Of a stretch of 64,000 nt of DNA, positions 62,795 to 64,000 are shown piece after piece; position 1 is the first letter of the stretch, and every line of letters starts with the position of its first letter. A model generated the notes under the pieces. It was not told where the DNA came from, did not search any database, and saw only the letters and a list, made by a program, of their open reading frames with translations. The stretch is from contig NZ_MBTF01000009.1 of assembly GCF_002013915.1 (NCBI RefSeq), positions 49,587-113,586 on the forward strand. The letters are read 5' to 3'. Source of the stretch: Mucilaginibacter pedocola (GTDB lineage: Bacteria; Bacteroidota; Bacteroidia; Sphingobacteriales; Sphingobacteriaceae). The translations under genes were made by a program, and so were the position numbers.

Positions 62795-63760
62795 TTAAAA
62801 GCAAATAATATTTGAATAATTTTCCTGATATGTTGAGTTAGTTTTAGCTATTGCAAAAGCTTGCTTTAGCAACTTATTTACGACTGCGATCAAAGCAACT
62901 TTTTTGGCTTTTCCTTTTGCCAGCAAGCGTTCATAAAGCTCCCGGCAGGCTTTATTGCAGCGTTTTGCGCTCCATGAGCATACATACAATGAGGCCCTGA
63001 TCGCAGACATGCCCATTTTACATATTCTTGGCCTGCCTTTTACACTGCTGCCCGATTCGAACAGGCGCGGGCATGTCCCAATGTAAGAGCTTAATTTACT
63101 GCAATCGCCGAAACGCTCGAAACCACCGCTTACCAGGATGAGCATTATCGCTGTTTTTTTGCCAATGCCAGGTATGCTTTTCAGTCCTGATAGCATTTGC
63201 CCATAATGTTCAAGAACGATCTTTTCCATGTTAGCTGAAAGCCGTGATATAAGTTGTTTAAGGTGGCATAGCTCTTTTTGTATCGTCTGCCTCAGTGCTT
63301 TTTGCATCATTCCTGTAGCTGTAAAGCTTTCAAGCTGGTTGCTTAACACAGTATGCTGCTTGCTCAATCCTGATAAAATGGCTTCTGTTTGCTGTAATTC
63401 TACCACATGCTGCTGTGGTGGGGCCCATTGCTCCGGCTTAGCCATGGCACCATACTCTGCGATCAGGAGTGCGTCTTTCTTATCTGTTTTAGCCCGGGAC
63501 ATACGCATTTGGCTGTAGCGGCGAATCACCAAAGGATTTACCACACTTACCTTAATGCCCTTCGTATGCAGGAAGCAAGCAAGCCTTAAATAATATGGGC
63601 CGGATGCTTCCATCACGATATGGCTATCTGTATCCAATAGCTTTAAGAAGCCGTCGAAGCCTGTAGTTTCGTTGCTGAACTGATAATGGCGTCGGCCGGC
63701 TGATACGTCAAAGGACGCTTTTGAAATGTCTACACCAATGTAATTTGCATGAGTTTCCAT
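62795..63760 (-). CDS. IS110-family transposase (DEDD recombinase)
   Basis: A 321-residue RNA-guided recombinase. The RuvC-like DEDD domain shows Asp11 (GVDISK), Glu51 (VMEASG), Asp93 and Asp96 (KTDKKDA). The helical linker is followed by the C-terminal Transposase_20 domain (SIPGIGKKTAIMLI) and a basic tail. The position that reads ISKxG in many relatives is ICKMG here, with Cys247. The frame is intact, so the element may be active. No inverted termini are seen, as usual for IS110. The promoter and guide RNA would lie above 63760. Confidence 0.92.
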   Translation of the reverse strand: METHANYIGVDISKASFDVSAGRRHYQFSNETTGFDGFLKLLDTDSHIVMEASGPYYLRLACFLHTKGIKVSVVNPLVIRRYSQMRMSRAKTDKKDALLIAEYGAMAKPEQWAPPQQHVVELQQTEAILSGLSKQHTVLSNQLESFTATGMMQKALRQTIQKELCHLKQLISRLSANMEKIVLEHYGQMLSGLKSIPGIGKKTAIMLILVSGGFERFGDCSKLSSYIGTCPRLFESGSSVKGRPRICKMGMSAIRASLYVCSWSAKRCNKACRELYERLLAKGKAKKVALIAVVNKLLKQAFAIAKTNSTYQENYSNIICF

Positions 63761-64000
63761 AACTTTGTTTTGAGATAAATACTGTAGAAGAACCTGCTTT
63801 ACTGCTTATCAATCCTACATACAGGCTCTTGTGGCCTAATGAACTGTTCAAGCTTGTAAGCAAAGGGGTAAAGTGATCTGCATTTCGAACGGCTTCCTAC
63901 AGCCAATGACAACTCGTGATCTTTCTCTTTACCCTTTTTCTTCTACTTTAAATTTACTCTAAACACTTAACTTTTTCCTATAAGCAAACATAGGATGACA
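63761..64000 (-). mobile_element. Left-end non-coding region of the IS110 element, bridge-RNA candidate
   Basis: About 240 bases upstream of the transposase, without an ORF. IS110 elements carry a bridge RNA in the non-coding end. Pairings visible: AAAGGGGTAAAG (63862-63873) with CTTTACCCTTT (63927-63937), and CTGTAGAAG (63782-63790) with CTTCCTACAG (63893-63902). The exact end of the element is not determined, and it may lie outside the window. Confidence 0.45.

Overview
The window looks like a chromosomal segment of a Bacteroidota bacterium, most likely a Mucilaginibacter- or Pedobacter-like member of the Sphingobacteriaceae. The taxon is inferred from four things: the gene families (DUF5686, DUF922, DUF4348 and OmpW proteins, a TonB/ExbBD set, HU-CCDC81/SPOR fusions), Bacteroidota-type promoters (TTG, about 20 bases, TAnnTTTG), many TTG/ATG starts only a few bases behind such promoters, and intergenic spacers packed with palindromic repeats. 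I see no rRNA, tRNA, CRISPR array, prophage or plasmid functions. The only mobile element is an IS110-family transposase at the right edge.

Layout. 0.3-6.7 kb: valS, a hybrid histidine kinase, a small HsdR-N nuclease-like protein and holA. 7.3-11 kb: DUF1275 protein, beta-carbonic anhydrase, a small membrane protein and pruA. 11.3-19.5 kb: hypotheticals, an astacin-like lipoprotein protease, a DoxX-like protein, an EamA exporter, a GNAT enzyme, an M42 aminopeptidase and a sugar-nucleotidyltransferase-like protein. 19.8-25 kb: a large M16 protease, two tandem mini zinc-ribbon proteins, an orphan response regulator and a DUF922 protein. 25.2-34.8 kb: an envelope cluster (large TPR protein, beta-barrel OMP, HU-CCDC81/TM/SPOR protein, ExbB, ExbD, TonB-like protein) followed by folC. 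35-40 kb: aldo/keto reductase, DUF5686 OMP, VOC and GNAT proteins. 40-47.4 kb: guaA overlapping a periplasmic-binding lipoprotein and a NOL1/NOP2/Sun RNA methyltransferase, then a MacB/FtsX permease and a DUF2306 protein. 47.4-51 kb: marC followed by an array of five tiny paralogous membrane proteins (one frameshifted), then an APC permease. 51.4-57 kb: DUF4348 lipoprotein, OmpW, a CPxCG protein, a MarR/aminoglycoside-phosphotransferase-like pair and a NERD protein. 57.2-63.8 kb: membrane pyrophosphatase hppA, a second APC permease, a PBP4-type DD-peptidase and the IS110 transposase.

Most genes are housekeeping or envelope genes. The most unusual content is (1) the tandem array of five approximately 70-86 aa membrane proteins sharing a central Ser-Gly-Asn-type motif behind marC; (2) the TPR/OMP/HU-SPOR/ExbBD/TonB cluster, which could link nucleoid, inner membrane motor and septal peptidoglycan; (3) the dispersed palindromic repeats, some of which have entered coding sequence: an internal insertion in valS, and C-terminal tails of the phosphotransferase and the RNA methyltransferase. 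Functions come from motif recognition by eye; no database search was run.
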